Positions 8,631 through 18,000 of a stretch of 41,036 nucleotides of DNA are shown piece after piece. The stretch lies in NCBI GenBank assembly GCA_024695935.1, contig JAILHH010000004.1:1-41036 (forward strand), written 5' to 3'. Source of the stretch: Acetatifactor sp. (lineage in GTDB: Bacteria; Bacillota; Clostridia; Lachnospirales; Lachnospiraceae). The notes beneath the pieces are model-generated. The model ran no database searches. It was not told the origin of the DNA and worked only from the letters and a program-made list of their open reading frames with translations. The translations under genes were made by a program, and so were the position numbers. Within the stretch, counting starts at the first letter, position 1; each line of letters begins with the position of its first letter.

Positions 8631-8901
8631 AAATAAAAAAGATCACAGCCACTGCGCATATTACCTGCAGTATCAGGATCAGTGGCATTCCGATCACAAA
8701 GGACATATGCTTTGTCTTGTGTCTGAAAACCTGCATCCCGGCGATGGAGCCGATGCTTCCTCCCATGATAGCTATCAGAAAAAGAGTCTTTTCCGGAATT
8801 CTCCAGGCGTTTCTCTTTGCTTTTTCCTTGTCAATTCCCATTGAAGCAAAACCAAGGATGTTCATGCATATCAGATAGATGATTATTATATTTATCGTCA
8901 T
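8629..8901 (-). CDS. DUF1294 family membrane protein
   Basis: A 90-residue protein with an N-terminal hydrophobic helix (INIIIIYLICMNILGFASMG), the GIDKEKAKRNAWRIPE motif that defines DUF1294, a second hydrophobic stretch, MQVFRHKTKH, and a final hydrophobic helix. About three membrane spans are expected. The start at 8901 is supported by GAAGGGAG on the minus strand; an upstream extension to 8964 has no ribosome site. Its stop codon abuts the 90-bp repeats, whose hairpin may act as its terminator. Function is unknown. Confidence 0.85.
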   Translation of the reverse strand: MTINIIIIYLICMNILGFASMGIDKEKAKRNAWRIPEKTLFLIAIMGGSIGSIAGMQVFRHKTKHMSFVIGMPLILILQVICAVAVIFFI

Positions 8902-9024
8902 AATTCTTACTCCCTTCGAAAAATGATTATAACAGAAAAAATCGAAAAAAATAATATAAAACACAAAGAACCCGGAAATTGATCCGGGCCCTTCGCGTGA
9001 ATTTATTGGATTGTATTGTATGGA

Positions 9025-10248
9025 TTAGACAAGTTTGATTCCCTGCTCCTGCATCTTCATGGCGCGAACCTTGCTTGAAAGTCCGAAGAGGTTGATAAAT
9101 CCCTCTGCGTCATGGTGATCGTAAAGGTCACCTGTTGTGAAAGATGCGATGGACTCATTGTAGAGTGAGTAGGGTGATGTGGTTCCGGCTTTGATGATGT
9201 TTCCTTTGTAGAGCTTGAATTTAACTTCGCCGGTAACATATTTTTGTGTTGACTCGATGAAAGCCTGCTCAGCCTCACGAAGAGGTGTAAACCACTTTCC
9301 TTCGTATACGAGACTTGCGAACTTGCCGCTCATCTCTTTTTTGAATGCATATGTATCGCGGTCAAGGATGAGCTCTTCGAGCTGGTCATGTGCCTCCATG
9401 AGGATGGTTCCGCCGGGAGTCTCATATACGCCACGGCTCTTCATTCCTACAACACGGTTTTCAACGATATCAATGATACCGATACCGTGTTTTCCGCCAA
9501 GGGCATTAAGTGTACGGATTATATCGGAAACCTTCATTTCTTTGCCGTTTACTGACTTGGGTACACCGGCTTCGAAGGTCATGGTAACATACTCAGGTTC
9601 GTCGGGAGCTTTTTCAGGTGTGGTTCCCAAAACTAAAAGGTGATCAAAGTTAGGCTCATTTGCAGGATCCTCGAGCTCAAGACCTTCATGGCTGATATGC
9701 CAGATGTTGCGGTCACGGCTGTAGGATGAATCTGCTGAGAAGGGAAGATCGATTCCGTGTGCCTTGCAATATTCGATCTCTGACTCACGTGAATCCATTG
9801 TCCACTTGTCATTTCGCCATGCAGCGATGATCTTCAGATCGGGAGCAAGTGCTTTGATACCAAGTTCGAAACGGATCTGGTCGTTTCCTTTACCTGTTGC
9901 TCCGTGGCAGATGGCTGTTGCACCTTCCTTACGAGCGATCTCTACGAGACGCTTTGCGATAAGGGGACGTGCCATACTTGTACCGAGAAGATATTTGTTC
10001 TCATATACTGCAGAGGCCTGTACACAGGGAACGATGTAATCATCACAGAATTCGTCGATCACATTCTCTATATATAATTTGGAAGCGCCACAGAACTTGG
10101 CTCTTTCCTCAAGGCCATCCAACTCCTCTTCCTGTCCGCAGTCAACGCAGACACAGACTACTTCATAGTCGAAGTTTTCTTTGAGCCAGGGGATGATAGC
10201 TGTTGTATCAAGTCCGCCCGAATAAGCCAGGATTACTTTTTCTTTCAT
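9025..10248 (-). CDS. argG: Argininosuccinate synthase
   Basis: About 407 residues. It joins citrulline and aspartate using ATP to form argininosuccinate, the penultimate step to arginine, in the cytoplasm. The PP-loop AYSGGLDTT is at about residues 7-15. Other marks are [13 protein letters not shown], the citrulline/aspartate-binding [16 protein letters not shown] segment, and [15 protein letters not shown]. An ATG five codons upstream lies inside the ribosome site GGAGGAA, so the inner ATG is chosen. argH is not adjacent. The arg-like boxes upstream suggest co-regulation with the argC cluster. Confidence 0.96.
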   Translation of the reverse strand: MKEKVILAYSGGLDTTAIIPWLKENFDYEVVCVCVDCGQEEELDGLEERAKFCGASKLYIENVIDEFCDDYIVPCVQASAVYENKYLLGTSMARPLIAKRLVEIARKEGATAICHGATGKGNDQIRFELGIKALAPDLKIIAAWRNDKWTMDSRESEIEYCKAHGIDLPFSADSSYSRDRNIWHISHEGLELEDPANEPNFDHLLVLGTTPEKAPDEPEYVTMTFEAGVPKSVNGKEMKVSDIIRTLNALGGKHGIGIIDIVENRVVGMKSRGVYETPGGTILMEAHDQLEELILDRDTYAFKKEMSGKFASLVYEGKWFTPLREAEQAFIESTQKYVTGEVKFKLYKGNIIKAGTTSPYSLYNESIASFTTGDLYDHHDAEGFINLFGLSSKVRAMKMQEQGIKLV

Positions 10249-10293
10249 AACTGATTCCTCCAAAAAATGTTGCTTGTTTCGTTCATGAATCCA

Positions 10294-10388
10294 ATCTTAC
10301 AACAACTTTATGCAAAATGCAACCATAAATTTGCATAAAAATACGAATAATAGGGTTGAATATGTATATATTTGTGCATAAAAATGCA
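10294..10388 (-). promoter_or_regulatory. argG promoter and putative arginine-repressor boxes
   Basis: On the minus strand TTGCAT (complement of 10317-10322), 17 bp and TAAGAT (complement of 10294-10299) form a promoter. TGCATAAAA-type motifs overlap or flank it at about 10309-10322, at 10332-10342 and as the perfect palindrome TGCATAAAAATGCA (10375-10388). The same motif occurs before argC. Binding by ArgR/AhrC is inferred. Confidence 0.6.
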
Positions 10389-10447
10389 TTTGAAAAAAGT
10401 AACCTGAAATAAAAAAAGACACTGAATTATGATTTTTTACATACTAA

Positions 10448-10540
10448 AATAAGATGTAGAAATTGCCTACATCTTATTAGTAGTAGTACCCCCAATACTG
10501 AAAGGACCCGAGACTTATGCTCCGGGTCCTTTCTTTTTTT
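10448..10540 (+). ncRNA. Candidate small RNA or leader: two hairpins, the second a terminator
   Basis: AATAAGATGTAG/CTACATCTTATT (10448-10478) is a perfect 12-bp stem. It is followed by a strong terminator, AAAGGACCCG/CGGGTCCTTT (10501-10532) plus a T-run to 10540, oriented to the plus strand. Both flanking genes are on the minus strand, so a plus-strand terminator here has no gene to serve. A weak promoter (CTGAAT 10422, TAAAAT 10445) could start a short transcript. There is no experimental support. Confidence 0.4.
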
Positions 10541-10546
10541 AACCTT

Positions 10547-10592
10547 AAAAAAAACGCAATAAAATAGAATGTCGCAATGGACATTCTATTTT
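10547..10592 (-). terminator. Terminator of the chemoreceptor gene
   Basis: A perfect 13-bp stem, AAAATAGAATGTC/GACATTCTATTTT (10561-10592), is followed on the minus strand by eight T residues (10547-10554). Confidence 0.75.
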
Positions 10593-10624
10593 ATCAATAA
10601 TGAAGAGGAGTTGAACAAAGTTCA

Positions 10625-12334
10625 CTAACCGTCGATGTCTGCTCTGTCGATCCGGAATTTCTTTGTTATATCATTCAGTGTATCGATATTGCTCTTAACG
10701 AGATTTACGATATCCTCGTTATCAACTGTCGCATGCTTCATGTCCTCAGTCTTTGATGCAATGGAAGATATTCCGTTTGAGGATTCGCTGACGGTGCTGT
10801 TGATATCATTCAAAGCTCTTGCGATCTCGTTTAATGAAGTTGAAAGCTCGTTCATGGCCTTTTGTATCGTGGTCATATTTGAACCAAAGAGGTTTGCATC
10901 ATCCGAATACTGTACGCTTACCTGTTCGAAATCCTCGAAGTCTTTGAGGACCTTTGTCTCCAGGAAAGAAGTGGTGTCCTCCAGGCATTTGGTGATATTG
11001 TCAACTGCGATATTGATGTCGCTGATGATATTTCCGATGTCTTTAATAGCTGTAGCTGACTGATCCGCAAGGGTTCCGATCTCTGTGGCAACAACTGCAA
11101 ATCCACGGCCCGCCTCACCTGCTCTTGCAGCCTCGATGGAAGCATTCAGAGCTAAGAGGTTTGTCTGGGAGGAGATATCCATTATTGTCTTTGTCAGTTC
11201 GTTGATCTTTGAAACCGCTTTGATTCCTTCAATGGCTTCTGCAGATCTGGATTTGACATCCTCGTAGATCTCTCTGGTGTTCTTTGTGGCAGCGTCAGTT
11301 CTGACTTTCAGATCCGTTGCCCTCTTTAATATGTCATTTGCTGTCTGAACTCCGTCCGATGTGAGATTGCTGATGTCTAATGCATTGTCTTTTATGGTCT
11401 CGATATTTTCATTTATAGTTTCCGTTGTGGCTGCAGCTTCCTGCATTCCTGCGGAGAGTTCCTCGCTTGTGGCCTGATTGTCGCTGCAAAGGATGTCAAC
11501 ATTAGCTGTTGATGTCATCAGCTTATCTGTATTTTCACCCACCAGAACGGATACATCTTCAAGCTGTGCAATCATCTTTCTAAGCTCGCCCCTCATGTCG
11601 TGTACGGCATCTGACATGATTCCGATCTCGTCTTTTCGTCCTTCAAGGGTTTCCGTTGAAGCATCGTGAAGGAAATTGAGAGAAGCGGTCCTTGTAATGG
11701 AACCGGTGAGGGTCGCAATGGGTTTGCTGATCACAAATCTGGTAACGATGAGTGTCAATACCACACATATGATAACAATCAGGATAACAGCCAGGCCGAA
11801 GGCCGAATATAAAAACATCATTGGCGCCATGAGTTCACCCATATCAACGCATACGCACACGATCCTGTTTCCGCTTATCACGTTGTATGCGGCATATTTT
11901 GTAACACCGCTTATGTCATATGCGACAGCCTTTGGCTTGGGAACAACGCCTTTTGAAAGCTGACTTACGACATCGCTTATGACTGCATTTTCAACGGGTT
12001 GACCGATCTTTGATTCCGTGGGGTGATAAAGCATTGTTCCGTCAGCGCTTACCAGATATGCATATGAGGAAGTCGTTCCCTTTAAATCCACATGTTCAAG
12101 GAAAGTTGCATATTCATCGGTGGTGGCAGTGTCCGGATCTGTCATATCCAAGGTCATTGCAGCATTTTCGCAAACAGTCATCAGATAGTTCTCATTAACG
12201 GTTGAAATTACGCTTTCCACAACGTTCTTTGCTGTCATAAAACAACCCAGAATCGCCAACATGGAAATGGCGGTGACAAGGATCATGATCTTAAAGGTGA
12301 TTGAAGATATAAACCGCAGTTTTTTTTCTTTCAT
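10625..12334 (-). CDS. Methyl-accepting chemotaxis protein
   Basis: A 569-residue transmembrane receptor. TM1 lies near residues 13-34, an extracellular Cache-like sensor at about 36-170 (with [20 protein letters not shown]), TM2 at about 172-200, a HAMP linker, and a long helical signalling domain. The signalling tip reads [20 protein letters not shown], the conserved CheA/CheW-binding hairpin. It would report a small extracellular ligand to the chemotaxis kinase. No che genes are nearby, so it is an orphan receptor. GGAGAGG precedes the ATG on the minus strand. The ligand cannot be read from sequence. Confidence 0.94.
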   Translation of the reverse strand: MKEKKLRFISSITFKIMILVTAISMLAILGCFMTAKNVVESVISTVNENYLMTVCENAAMTLDMTDPDTATTDEYATFLEHVDLKGTTSSYAYLVSADGTMLYHPTESKIGQPVENAVISDVVSQLSKGVVPKPKAVAYDISGVTKYAAYNVISGNRIVCVCVDMGELMAPMMFLYSAFGLAVILIVIICVVLTLIVTRFVISKPIATLTGSITRTASLNFLHDASTETLEGRKDEIGIMSDAVHDMRGELRKMIAQLEDVSVLVGENTDKLMTSTANVDILCSDNQATSEELSAGMQEAAATTETINENIETIKDNALDISNLTSDGVQTANDILKRATDLKVRTDAATKNTREIYEDVKSRSAEAIEGIKAVSKINELTKTIMDISSQTNLLALNASIEAARAGEAGRGFAVVATEIGTLADQSATAIKDIGNIISDINIAVDNITKCLEDTTSFLETKVLKDFEDFEQVSVQYSDDANLFGSNMTTIQKAMNELSTSLNEIARALNDINSTVSESSNGISSIASKTEDMKHATVDNEDIVNLVKSNIDTLNDITKKFRIDRADIDG

Positions 12335-12513
12335 AGCATGCCTCTCCGTTCTGTTGTGTAATTTTTAGAATATTTACAGGTATTATAGCATTATTTATAT
12401 GAAAAATCTACAAAAGTATTTGAATTGTGAAAAAATAAATGTTGAAACAGTGACTAAACTGAAAACAGTACTTTGCCTAAAACTCTTGAAATCTGGCCTG
12501 TTTTTTGATAATT

Positions 12514-12543
12514 TTGACCTTGGAATGGTATTAGGAATAATAT
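12514..12543 (+). promoter_or_regulatory. Promoter of the galactokinase-family gene
   Basis: TTGACC (12514-12519), 18 bp, TAATAT (12538-12543). The start codon is 20 bases further on. Confidence 0.55.
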
Positions 12544-12562
12544 TAATGGATTGGAGAAGTAA

Positions 12563-13855
12563 ATGAAAAAAGCATCATTGATCAAGTCGGATTTGATCGC
12601 CGGATCTTTTGACGAAACTCTTGCGGCTCTCTACATGGATGAAGGACTTGTGGAAAGCGAAAAAAAGAGATACGTAAAGGCGATCGACGAGTTTATTGGT
12701 CTGTTTGGAGATTGCGAGGCTGAGATCTACTCTGCCCCCGGCAGAAGTGAGGTCGGTGGCAATCATACAGATCATGAAAACGGAATGGTTCTTGCCACAT
12801 CCGTAAATATCGATACCATTATGGTGGTGACACCTGCAGAGGACAATGTGATCACCGTAAAATCCGAGGGGTACAAAATGTGTACAGTGGATTTAAACTC
12901 CCTTAAAGTAAATGAGGCAGAAAACGGTACCACTGTAGCCCTGATAAGAGGTGTCTGCGCATCACTTAAGGATCTGGGATATGAGGTCGGAGGATTTAAG
13001 GGATATGCCACAAGTCAGGTCCTGTCAGGATCCGGACTTTCATCCTCGGCTGCTTTCGAGACACTTATCGGAAATGTTATCTCAGGACTGTATAATAATG
13101 AAGAGGTTGATTCCGTGACCATAGCCAAAGTGGGCCAGAAGGCAGAAAATGTATATTTCGGAAAGCCCTGCGGTCTTATGGATCAGATGGCCTGCTCGGT
13201 GGGAGGCCTTATTAATATCGATTTTGAGGATCCCGGTAATGTAAAGATCAAAAAGGTGGAAGTTGATTTCAAGGATTTTGGTCTTAATCTCTGCATAGTT
13301 GACACAAAGGGATCCCATGCTGACCTTACACAGGATTATGCAGACGTTCCCGCGGAGATGAAAGCAATCGCGGGTCATTTCGGAAAAAAAGTACTCAGGG
13401 AAGTCAAAAAAGAAGAAGTCACACAGAATCTCGCCATACTCCGGGAAAAATACGGAGACAGAGCCGTACTTCGAGCACTTCATTTTTATAATGAAGAAGA
13501 AAATGTGGCAGAGCTTGTAAGCGCACTTGCAGGCGGCGATGTGGACAGATTTTTAAAGATCATATCAGCTTCGGGAGATTCTTCATATAAATATCTGCAG
13601 AATGTTTATTCTTCAAAGAAGCCTGCAGAGCAGGGACTGTCATTGGGAATAGCAGTTTCGGAACTCTTCCTCAGAGAAAAGGCAAAAAGAGGAGCAGTGA
13701 GAGTTCACGGCGGCGGTTTTGCCGGTACTATCCAGGCTTTTGTACCTGTGGAGTGTACAGAACTTTACAAAGAGACCATCGAAGCGGTATTCGGAGAGGG
13801 ATCCTGCCATATTCTGAAAGTAAGAGATAAAGGCGGAGTAAAAGTAATAGGTTAA
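12563..13855 (+). CDS. Galactokinase-family GHMP sugar kinase
   Basis: A 430-residue GHMP kinase. Motif 1 reads APGRSEVGGNHTDHENG where typical GalK has PGRVNLIGEHTDYNGG, so the sugar-contacting Glu is Asn and the Tyr is His. Motif 2, GSGLSSSAAFE, binds ATP phosphates. Motif 3, VHGGGFAGT, is intact. An extra N-terminal region of about 55 residues precedes motif 1. Galactose phosphorylation is the default call, but the altered sugar loop leaves room for another sugar. It is monocistronic: own promoter, SD GGAGAAG, terminator just after. No galT or galE lies nearby. Confidence 0.85.
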   Translation: MKKASLIKSDLIAGSFDETLAALYMDEGLVESEKKRYVKAIDEFIGLFGDCEAEIYSAPGRSEVGGNHTDHENGMVLATSVNIDTIMVVTPAEDNVITVKSEGYKMCTVDLNSLKVNEAENGTTVALIRGVCASLKDLGYEVGGFKGYATSQVLSGSGLSSSAAFETLIGNVISGLYNNEEVDSVTIAKVGQKAENVYFGKPCGLMDQMACSVGGLINIDFEDPGNVKIKKVEVDFKDFGLNLCIVDTKGSHADLTQDYADVPAEMKAIAGHFGKKVLREVKKEEVTQNLAILREKYGDRAVLRALHFYNEEENVAELVSALAGGDVDRFLKIISASGDSSYKYLQNVYSSKKPAEQGLSLGIAVSELFLREKAKRGAVRVHGGGFAGTIQAFVPVECTELYKETIEAVFGEGSCHILKVRDKGGVKVIG

Positions 13856-13864
13856 TGATCGCAG

Positions 13865-13895
13865 GCGGCAGGATATTTATCCTGCCGCTTCTTGC
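13865..13895 (+). terminator. Terminator of the galactokinase-family gene
   Basis: GCGGCAGGAT/ATCCTGCCGC (13865-13888) is a ten-pair stem with a four-base loop and a short T-rich tail. Confidence 0.75.
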
Positions 13896-13900
13896 ATAAC

Positions 13901-13985
13901 AACGAGCCTAGGTCCCACCTGCAAGCTCGCTTGCGAGGGGGACTTAGGCGACTGTAGAACACCGAAAGGCTTTGCCTTGAGGTGT
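13901..13985. repeat. Structured element related in layout to 8451-8630
   Basis: AACGA is followed by an 11-pair stem (GCCTAGGTCCC with GGGGACTTAGGC), an inner GCAAGC/GCTTGC hairpin, then GACTG and a second hairpin (ACACC...AAGGC TTT GCCTT...GGTGT). The unpaired AACGA and GACTG and the two-hairpin layout match the 90-bp repeats although the stems differ in sequence, so structure rather than sequence seems conserved. It begins just after a terminator, as does the other locus. Confidence 0.65.
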
Positions 13986-13998
13986 GAAACAGAGTTGA

Positions 13999-14026
13999 AA
14001 TCGAGTAGGAGTCAGCCTACTCGATT
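13999..14026. other. Perfect 11-bp hairpin before the argC promoter
   Basis: AATCGAGTAGG/CCTACTCGATT with a six-base loop and no T-run on either strand. It may be a further arm of the preceding structured element. Confidence 0.5.
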
Positions 14027-14059
14027 ATATGTATAAATATGCAGTATAAACTCACGATA

Positions 14060-14110
14060 TTGCATAAAAATTAAAAAAACAGTGGACTTTTATGCAAAAA
14101 GTGGTATTAT
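14060..14110 (+). promoter_or_regulatory. argC operon promoter with putative arginine-repressor boxes
   Basis: TGGACT (14083-14088), 16 bp, TATTAT (14105-14110). TTGCATAAAAA (14060-14070) and its inverse TTATGCAAAAA (14090-14100) flank and overlap the promoter, and related ATGTATAAATATGCA lies just upstream. The same motif occurs before argG, which supports shared control by an arginine repressor; the repressor gene is not in the window. Confidence 0.55.
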
Positions 14111-14144
14111 TACAAAAGACAAAGATTTTTGAACGGAGGCATTT

Positions 14145-15203
14145 ATGATTAAAGTCGGAATTATCGGAGCTACGGGATATGCGGGAGCCGAGCTGGTGAG
14201 ATTACTTAAAAACCACAAAGAGGCAGAGATTATCTGGTATGGTTCCAGAAGCTATATAGACAAAAAATATGCCGAAGTTTACGGCAATATGTTTCAGATC
14301 GTAGAAAACATCTGCAAGGATGACAACATTGACGAACTTGCCGATATGGTGGATGTGATCTTTACGGCAACACCTCAGGGATTTCTGGCGGGGATCTTGT
14401 CGGAAGATATTCTAAATAAGGTAAAGATAGTTGATCTGTCTGCAGATTTCAGGATAAAAGATGTAAAGGTTTATGAAAAATGGTACGGCATCGAACACAA
14501 GTCTCCACAGTTTATTCCGGAGGCTGTTTACGGACTCTGTGAGATAAACAGAGGAAAGATAAATGATAAAACAAGGCTTGTGGCAAATCCCGGCTGCTAT
14601 ACAACCTGCAGCATCCTCACGGCGTACCCTCTTGTAAAGGAAGGACTCATCGATCCCAATACTTTGATCGTCGATGCAAAGAGCGGTACCAGCGGAGCGG
14701 GAAGAGGAGCAAAGCTTCCCAATCTTTTCTGTGAAGTAAATGAAAATATGAAGGCCTACGGTGTGGCTACACATCGTCACACTCCAGAGATCGAGGAACA
14801 GCTGGGATACGCTTTTGGAGGTGAAGTTACCATCAATTTCACTCCTCACCTGGTACCCATGAACAGAGGTATCCTTGCAACGGAGTATGCTTCATTAAAT
14901 AAAAAGGCCGACGGCACATATCCTTCCTATGAGGAGGTAAAGGCCGCTTATGACAAATATTACAGGGACGAGAAGTTCGTACGTGTCCTTGAAAAGGGTG
15001 TCTGCCCCGAGACAAAGTGGGTTGAGGGAAGCAATTACGTGGACGTGAATTTTGTGATCGATGAGAGAACCGGCCGAATCATCATGATGGGAGCTCTTGA
15101 CAATCTGGTAAAGGGTGCCGCAGGACAGGCGGTTCAGAATATGAATTTATTATTTGGTTTAAAAGAGGATATGGGCCTTGATCTTGTTCCCATGTTCCCG
15201 TAG
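14145..15203 (+). CDS. argC: N-acetyl-gamma-glutamyl-phosphate reductase
   Basis: A 352-residue enzyme that reduces N-acetylglutamyl phosphate to the semialdehyde with NADPH. The N-terminal Rossmann motif GIIGATGYAGAELVRLL, the catalytic-Cys segment ANPGCYTT (near residue 153) and the histidine segment THRHTPEIEEQ are all present. Length is normal for the family. The ATG follows ACGGAGG by seven bases. It is the first gene of the arginine cluster and its stop overlaps the ribosome site of the next gene. Confidence 0.96.
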   Translation: MIKVGIIGATGYAGAELVRLLKNHKEAEIIWYGSRSYIDKKYAEVYGNMFQIVENICKDDNIDELADMVDVIFTATPQGFLAGILSEDILNKVKIVDLSADFRIKDVKVYEKWYGIEHKSPQFIPEAVYGLCEINRGKINDKTRLVANPGCYTTCSILTAYPLVKEGLIDPNTLIVDAKSGTSGAGRGAKLPNLFCEVNENMKAYGVATHRHTPEIEEQLGYAFGGEVTINFTPHLVPMNRGILATEYASLNKKADGTYPSYEEVKAAYDKYYRDEKFVRVLEKGVCPETKWVEGSNYVDVNFVIDERTGRIIMMGALDNLVKGAAGQAVQNMNLLFGLKEDMGLDLVPMFP

Positions 15204-15211
15204 GAGTAGGA

Positions 15212-15670
15212 ATGAGTGCAGTTACAATACATAAAATGACCATTGATGATTATGAAGGGCTTAAGGCTTTGTGGATGACCATTCACGGCTTCGGAATCAG
15301 AAGTATCGATGATTCAAAAGAGGGAGTGGAGAGATTTTTAAAGAGAAATCCCGGCATAAGCGTGGTGGCGAAGGACGAACACGGTCAGATCGTCGGCGGA
15401 ATCCTTTGCGGACACGACGGCAGAAGAGGTTGTCTTTATCACGTATGTGTGGCGGAGAGCCACAGGAGACAGGGCATCGGAAAAGCCATGGTGGTGGAGT
15501 GCATGAAGGCATTAAAGGATGAACACATAAACAAAGTAAGCCTCATAGCCTTTACCAAAAACGATATCGGAAATGCGTTTTGGAACTGCATCGGCTGGAC
15601 CGAGAGAGAAGACTTAAACTATTATGATTTTGTATTGAACGAAGAAAATATCACGGCATTCAACAAATAA
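15212..15670 (+). CDS. GNAT-family N-acetyltransferase in the arg operon
   Basis: A 152-residue single-domain acetyltransferase. The acetyl-CoA loop is RRQGIGKAM (R-x-x-G-x-G/A, near residue 89), preceded by a YHVCVAESH strand. It lies between argC and argJ, 8 bp after argC and 15 bp before argJ, so it is translated with arginine enzymes. A GNAT here could supply N-acetylglutamate (an ArgA-like role) to prime the cycle run by ArgJ, but sequence alone does not show the substrate; ribosomal-protein or amino-acid acetylation is the alternative. Confidence 0.8.
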   Translation: MSAVTIHKMTIDDYEGLKALWMTIHGFGIRSIDDSKEGVERFLKRNPGISVVAKDEHGQIVGGILCGHDGRRGCLYHVCVAESHRRQGIGKAMVVECMKALKDEHINKVSLIAFTKNDIGNAFWNCIGWTEREDLNYYDFVLNEENITAFNK

Positions 15671-15685
15671 AGGATGGGTTTTAAT

Positions 15686-16909
15686 ATGGAAATGATAAAT
15701 GGCGGAGTAACGGCTCCAAAGGGATTTAAAGCGGCTGTATGTGCTGCAGAGATAAAATATAAAGGACGAACAGACATGGCAATGGTCACAAGCGATGTGC
15801 CTTGTGAGTGCGCCGGAACATTTACCACAAATGTGGTAAAAGCAGCCTGCGTTATGTGGGACAAGGAGATCGTTACTTCCAAGAGACCCATGCAGGCCGT
15901 GGTGGTAAACAGCGGTATTGCCAATGCATGTACAGGCAAGGAAGGCTTTGACGCCTGCGAGGCTACGGCAAAGGCAGTTGAAAAGTCACTCGGCATCGAC
16001 TATTCCACCGTTGCAGTTGCCTCAACCGGAGTTATCGGTATGCAGCTTCCCGTGGAAAAACTGGTAAAAGGCGTTGAGACAATGAGTAAGTGCCTTGATG
16101 ACAGCACTCAGGCAGGAACTGATGCCTCAAAGGCTATCATGACCACAGATACCATAAACAAAGAGATCGCCGTATCCTTTGACATCGCAGGGAAAAAGGT
16201 CACACTTGGCGGAATGAGCAAGGGTTCGGGAATGATCCATCCCAATATGTGTACCATGCTTGGTTTTTTGACAACGGATATAAAGATCAAAAAGGAGCTT
16301 CTTCAGGAGGCCGTAAGTGCCGTCGTATCTGACACTTTCAACATGATAACGGTTGACGGTGATACATCCACAAATGATACTCTTTTGATCATGGCAAACG
16401 GCCTTGCGCAAAATCCCGAGATTACGGAAAAAAATAAGGATTATGATACATTTTTTGAGGCACTTTTATATGTATGCCGCTATCTTGCAAAGAGAATGGC
16501 AGGGGATGGCGAAGGCGCCACAAAGCTTTTTGAGGCAAAGGTAGTAAATGCAAAGAGCGTGGAAGATGCAAAGCTTATGGCAAAATCCATTGTGGGTTCG
16601 AACCTTTCAAAGGCCGCTATCTACGGATGTGATGCAAACTTCGGCAGATTCCTCTGCGCTATGGGTTATTCCGGTGCGGACTTTGATCAAAACGATGTGG
16701 AACTTTCATATGTCAGTGTGGCCGGAGAATTAAAGGTATTTGACCATGGCACACCTCTTTCATTCGATGAGGATTTTGCCACAAAGATCTTAAAGGCGGA
16801 TGAAGTCACAGTATATGTGAATATGAATGAGGGCAATGCTGAGGCAACTGCCTGGGGATGCGATCTGACCTATGATTATGTAAAGATAAATGCGGATTAC
16901 AGAAGCTAA
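15686..16909 (+). CDS. argJ: Glutamate N-acetyltransferase / amino-acid acetyltransferase
   Basis: About 407 residues. ArgJ moves the acetyl group from N-acetylornithine to glutamate and may also use acetyl-CoA. The precursor cuts itself into two chains before a Thr: here [12 protein letters not shown], with Cys instead of the common Ala just before that nucleophilic Thr (near residue 190). GGMSKGSGM and the ANFGRFLCA segment near the active site are present. The ATG at 15674 lies inside the AAAGGA ribosome site, so 15686 ([14 protein letters not shown]) is preferred. It sits fourteen bases before argB. Confidence 0.95.
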   Translation: MEMINGGVTAPKGFKAAVCAAEIKYKGRTDMAMVTSDVPCECAGTFTTNVVKAACVMWDKEIVTSKRPMQAVVVNSGIANACTGKEGFDACEATAKAVEKSLGIDYSTVAVASTGVIGMQLPVEKLVKGVETMSKCLDDSTQAGTDASKAIMTTDTINKEIAVSFDIAGKKVTLGGMSKGSGMIHPNMCTMLGFLTTDIKIKKELLQEAVSAVVSDTFNMITVDGDTSTNDTLLIMANGLAQNPEITEKNKDYDTFFEALLYVCRYLAKRMAGDGEGATKLFEAKVVNAKSVEDAKLMAKSIVGSNLSKAAIYGCDANFGRFLCAMGYSGADFDQNDVELSYVSVAGELKVFDHGTPLSFDEDFATKILKADEVTVYVNMNEGNAEATAWGCDLTYDYVKINADYRS

Positions 16910-16923
16910 AAGGGGATATGAAA

Positions 16924-17805
16924 ATGGAAAAGAATATGGAAGAAGTACTTAAAAAAGCAGAGGTCCTCATAGAGGCCCTGCCTTATATACAGAAGTTTAA
17001 CCGAAAGATAATCGTTGTAAAATACGGCGGAAGCGCCATGAGCAACGAAGAATTACAGAAAAATGTCATCAAGGATGTGACACTTTTAAAACTGGTAGGA
17101 TTCAAGCCCATCATCGTCCACGGAGGCGGCAAGGAGATCAGCAGATGGGTCGGTAAAGTCGGCAAGGAGGCAAAATTCATAAACGGCCTCAGAGTGACTG
17201 ACCTTGAGACCATGGAGATCGCCGAGATGGTTTTAAACAAGGTAAACAAAAGCTTAGTTAGCATGGTCCAGGAGCTTGGCGTCAGCGCAGTGGGTATTTC
17301 CGGTAAGGACGCGGGCCTTTTAAAGGTTGAAAAGAAATTCTCTAACGGAGAGGATATCGGATACGTCGGAGAAGTGACAAATGTGAATCCCGATGTTTTA
17401 TACGATCTGCTTGAAAAGGATTTCCTGCCCATCGTTGCTCCCATCGGAATGGATGACAATTTTGATACCTTCAATATCAATGCGGATGATGCGGCATGCG
17501 CCATCGCAAAGGCAGTGGGCGCCGACAAACTGGTATTCCTCACTGATATCGAAGGCCTCTACAAGGACATAAACGATCCTGCAAGCTTTATCTCAAGGAT
17601 AACTGCAGAGGATGCGGATAAACTCATAAACGACGGATTTATCGGCGGCGGAATGCTTCCTAAATTAAACAACTGTACTTCAGCCATCAAAAACGGCGTA
17701 AACAGAGTTCATATCCTGGACGGAAGAGTTCCTCATTCGCTTCTTCTTGAGATCTTTACAAACAAGGGTGTCGGAACTGCAATTGTTGCTTCCGATGAGG
17801 ATTAA
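16924..17805 (+). CDS. argB: Acetylglutamate kinase
   Basis: About 293 residues. It phosphorylates N-acetylglutamate in the second step of ornithine synthesis. The amino-acid-kinase marks are [10 protein letters not shown] near the N-terminus, the substrate loop [14 protein letters not shown], the [12 protein letters not shown] motif, and [11 protein letters not shown] near the C-terminus. An N-terminal helix of about 20 residues precedes the first strand, as in hexameric arginine-inhibited enzymes, so feedback control is possible. ATG 16924 sits eight bases after AGGGG; an ATG at 16918 is too close. A 195-bp gap with a structured element separates it from argD. Confidence 0.95.
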   Translation: MEKNMEEVLKKAEVLIEALPYIQKFNRKIIVVKYGGSAMSNEELQKNVIKDVTLLKLVGFKPIIVHGGGKEISRWVGKVGKEAKFINGLRVTDLETMEIAEMVLNKVNKSLVSMVQELGVSAVGISGKDAGLLKVEKKFSNGEDIGYVGEVTNVNPDVLYDLLEKDFLPIVAPIGMDDNFDTFNINADDAACAIAKAVGADKLVFLTDIEGLYKDINDPASFISRITAEDADKLINDGFIGGGMLPKLNNCTSAIKNGVNRVHILDGRVPHSLLLEIFTNKGVGTAIVASDED

Positions 17806-17826
17806 ACACTGCTTTGTGTTGATTGG

Positions 17827-17951
17827 TTTACATTAAAAGCGGGAGGCTGTAGGGATGCCACCAAGCGAGTTCCGCAGACGCGAGTTTTTTCCGCGGCGAG
17901 GACTGTCTGAGCGACTGGCGCCCTGCAGACAGGACCCGCTTTTAGTGTAAA
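17827..17951. repeat. Inverted-repeat-bounded structured element between argB and argD
   Basis: A 17-bp terminal inverted repeat (TTTACATTAAAAGCGGG at 17827-17843 against 17935-17951, one G-U pair) encloses GC-rich inner arms, including CTGTAGGG/CCCTGCAG, CGCAGAC/GTCTGAGCG and a CGCG tip around TTTTTT. It contains GCGACTG, as do the elements at 8451 and 13901. It could be a MITE-like insertion or an RNA structure that lowers argD expression relative to argB. There is no T-run after the outer stem, so it is not a simple terminator. Confidence 0.65.
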
Positions 17952-18000
17952 TAAATGTCCGATTAACTGTCGGACGAAATACCAGAAAAGGAGTTTTAAT

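Noticed and set aside
8551-8844. 97-residue plus-strand frame covering the 90-bp repeat and the DUF1294 gene
   Set aside because: It starts in the repeat and runs antisense to a recognised DUF1294 protein.
16983-17543. 186-residue minus-strand frame inside argB
   Set aside because: It is a shadow of argB with biased Ser/Phe/Leu composition and no ribosome site.
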